A DNA stretch of 34,261 bases from positions 1 through 34,261 of the forward strand of contig JAZKIX010000204.1 in the NCBI GenBank assembly GCA_040384645.1, in the 5' to 3' direction. A program made the translations under genes and the position numbers. This stretch comes from JAZKIX01 sp040384645. GTDB taxonomy: Bacteria > Pseudomonadota > Gammaproteobacteria > Burkholderiales > Burkholderiaceae_D. The stretch's first letter is position 1. Every line of letters starts with the position of its first letter. Of this stretch, positions 33,451 to 34,261 are shown piece after piece. Under the pieces are notes generated by a model. That model was not told where the DNA came from and searched no databases. It saw nothing but the letters and a program-made list of their open reading frames with translations.

Positions 33451-33546
33451 TTGCAAATATACTGGTGTAAGTATTAATTTTGGCGCAATGAATCCGTGCG
33501 GGATAGGCATTGTTTCGTCATATACTCCCTGATATTGTCGATTTTG
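33451..33546 (+). repeat. Dispersed ATATAC-box intergenic element, copy F
   Basis: ATATACTGGTGTAAGTATTA, then GCGCAATGAATCCGTGCGGG, then GTCATATACTCCCTGATATT and a tail GTCGATTTTG. The boxes start at 33457 and 33520, 63 bp apart. Lies downstream of the aldo/keto reductase, in sense with it. Confidence 0.85.
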
Positions 33547-33577
33547 TGAAGTTTGGCCTTGGTTTTGATGTGCCGAT

Positions 33578-33615
33578 AAAAAGCCCGGCTGCCGATTACG
33601 GCAGCCGGGCTTTTT
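33578..33615. terminator. Strong bidirectional intrinsic terminator
   Basis: AAAAAGCCCGGCTGCC-GATTAC-GGCAGCCGGGCTTTTT: a perfect 16-bp inverted repeat with a 6-nt loop and T-runs on both strands. Serves the sugar cluster from the left and the 33671-34195 gene from the right. Confidence 0.95.
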
Positions 33616-33670
33616 CGTTCAAAACAGACTCAGCTAGGCACGTGAATTTTAGGCCCGATTCGTTTTTTTA

Positions 33671-34195
33671 TCAGCATTTGGCTTGCAGGGCGTTGTCGAG
33701 GTTGATCAGTTCCAGCCGAATGGTGCATGTCCCGTTGATGCTGCTACCGACTTTGCAGGTGGAATCGGTCGTGTTGACAATCCAGGCGTTGCTTGGCGTG
33801 ACGGAGATTGAATGGATGGTGGTGGGGCCGGTGGATGCGACAGGGATATTTTTGCCGCCGCAACTGGTGCCATAGAGGGAGTAATCGAAGCTTGCCGGGC
33901 TGGTGACCAGATTGAGTGGCGGTGGTGACGGTATCGCCACGCTGTCCGCCGCTTGCAAGCCGATGCCGCCGAGCACCACGCTCAGCATCACAATGGCGGC
34001 ACCTGATCCGACCCGCTTGCGCAGAAAAGCGACCGACGCAATGGTCAGCATGACGCCAATCAGTGCTGTCAGCCACGGACTAAGCGGCACCGCTAGCGGA
34101 GCGCCAAAACCGACGGTGACGATTTGTGCCGAAGCAGTGGTGGAGCAAACAATCGTGGCAACAAGGGCGGTGCCTAAAGTGCGCAAATGGTTCAT
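33671..34195 (-). CDS. Midcut-by-XrtH-like exported protein
   Basis: 174 residues from the ATG at 34195 (GGA 8 nt upstream; a TTG at 34216 is in frame). Signal peptide MNHLRTLGTALVATIVCSTTASA. Soon after comes a sorting-like tripartite signal: PLSPW (37-41), a hydrophobic helix TALIGVMLTIASVAF and a basic RKR (59-61). In IPTL-CTERM proteins this signal is at the C-terminus. Here another 110 residues follow, with a second hydrophobic segment (about 66-82) and a Cys-containing extracellular part. This layout matches the 'midcut-by-XrtH' idea, with cleavage in the middle by exosortase H. The exosortase itself is not in this window. Confidence 0.7.
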   Translation of the reverse strand: MNHLRTLGTALVATIVCSTTASAQIVTVGFGAPLAVPLSPWLTALIGVMLTIASVAFLRKRVGSGAAIVMLSVVLGGIGLQAADSVAIPSPPPLNLVTSPASFDYSLYGTSCGGKNIPVASTGPTTIHSISVTPSNAWIVNTTDSTCKVGSSINGTCTIRLELINLDNALQAKC

Positions 34196-34261
34196 GAAAT
34201 TATCCAGTGTAGTCAAGCGGTGGGGACGGTGGACAGGCCAATAGGTGTCGGCGCGGAGGCA

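Noticed and set aside
1..34261. CRISPR array, rRNA, tRNA or prophage
   Set aside because: No regular repeat-spacer structure, no rRNA or tRNA sequence and no phage structural or integrase gene seen.

Overview
The window looks like a chromosomal segment of a Burkholderiales betaproteobacterium, most likely Oxalobacteraceae-like. The evidence is a DUF3567 protein, a short NtrX-like regulator beside an NtrY-type kinase, an RDD/SpoIIM/DUF4129/DUF4350/MoxR/DUF58 operon and a probable exosortase-H 'midcut' substrate. The genus is inference. It is draft assembly: three 10-N gaps (2197, 4973, 14576), two of them inside genes.

Layout. 1-2126 (+): end of an NtrY-like kinase, a receiver+Fis-HTH regulator without AAA+, a small degenerate CobW/G3E-like protein, and DUF3567. 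2267-4336 (-): a small exported Sm-like protein and a secreted alpha/beta hydrolase with C-terminal DUF5648 repeats. 4476-7062: a LysR regulator (with a gap) divergent from an SDR, an NTF2-like protein and a tautomerase. A DsbA-like gene next in line is cut off by an IS3-family remnant (about 7147-7327). 7669-9930 (-): catalase-peroxidase KatG. 10082-11826: a vestigial hipA fragment followed by a hipA-hipB module in toxin-first order. 11999-19635 (-): the MoxR/DUF58 membrane operon, with a second, duplicated RDD gene at 20143-20646. 20960-24320 (-): copper module copA-cueR plus an unknown gene, with a classic 19-bp-spacer CueR promoter. 25062-33400 (+): a LacI-controlled sugar cluster (palindromic operator, RbsA/C/B-type transporter, TIM-barrel isomerase, Gfo/Idh dehydrogenase, aldo/keto reductase). 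33671-34195 (-): midcut-by-XrtH-like protein.

The most unusual signal lies between genes. A dispersed element of about 80-100 bp occurs six times in 34 kb (2168, 11840, 19841, 20841, 24519, 33451), in both orientations and only outside genes. Every copy starts with an ATAC-N8-GTAT dyad, carries a central CAATnAA-nn-CGTGCGG-like block, and ends in a second box (A/C)TATAC(C/T)CCC. In the five complete copies the two TATAC boxes are exactly 63 bp apart. The copy holding an assembly gap is exactly 10 bp short, so the gap probably hides 20 rather than 10 bases. I do not recognise this element as a named family.

Functional logic. The sugar cluster is a self-contained import-and-oxidise unit. The copper module is self-regulated by CueR. 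The MoxR operon is a conserved membrane/chaperone unit of uncertain role. KatG and the hipA-hipB module are stress functions. Several loci show decay or duplication: an IS-truncated DsbA, a vestigial hipA, a duplicated RDD gene with its promoter region, and an SDR lacking the catalytic tyrosine.
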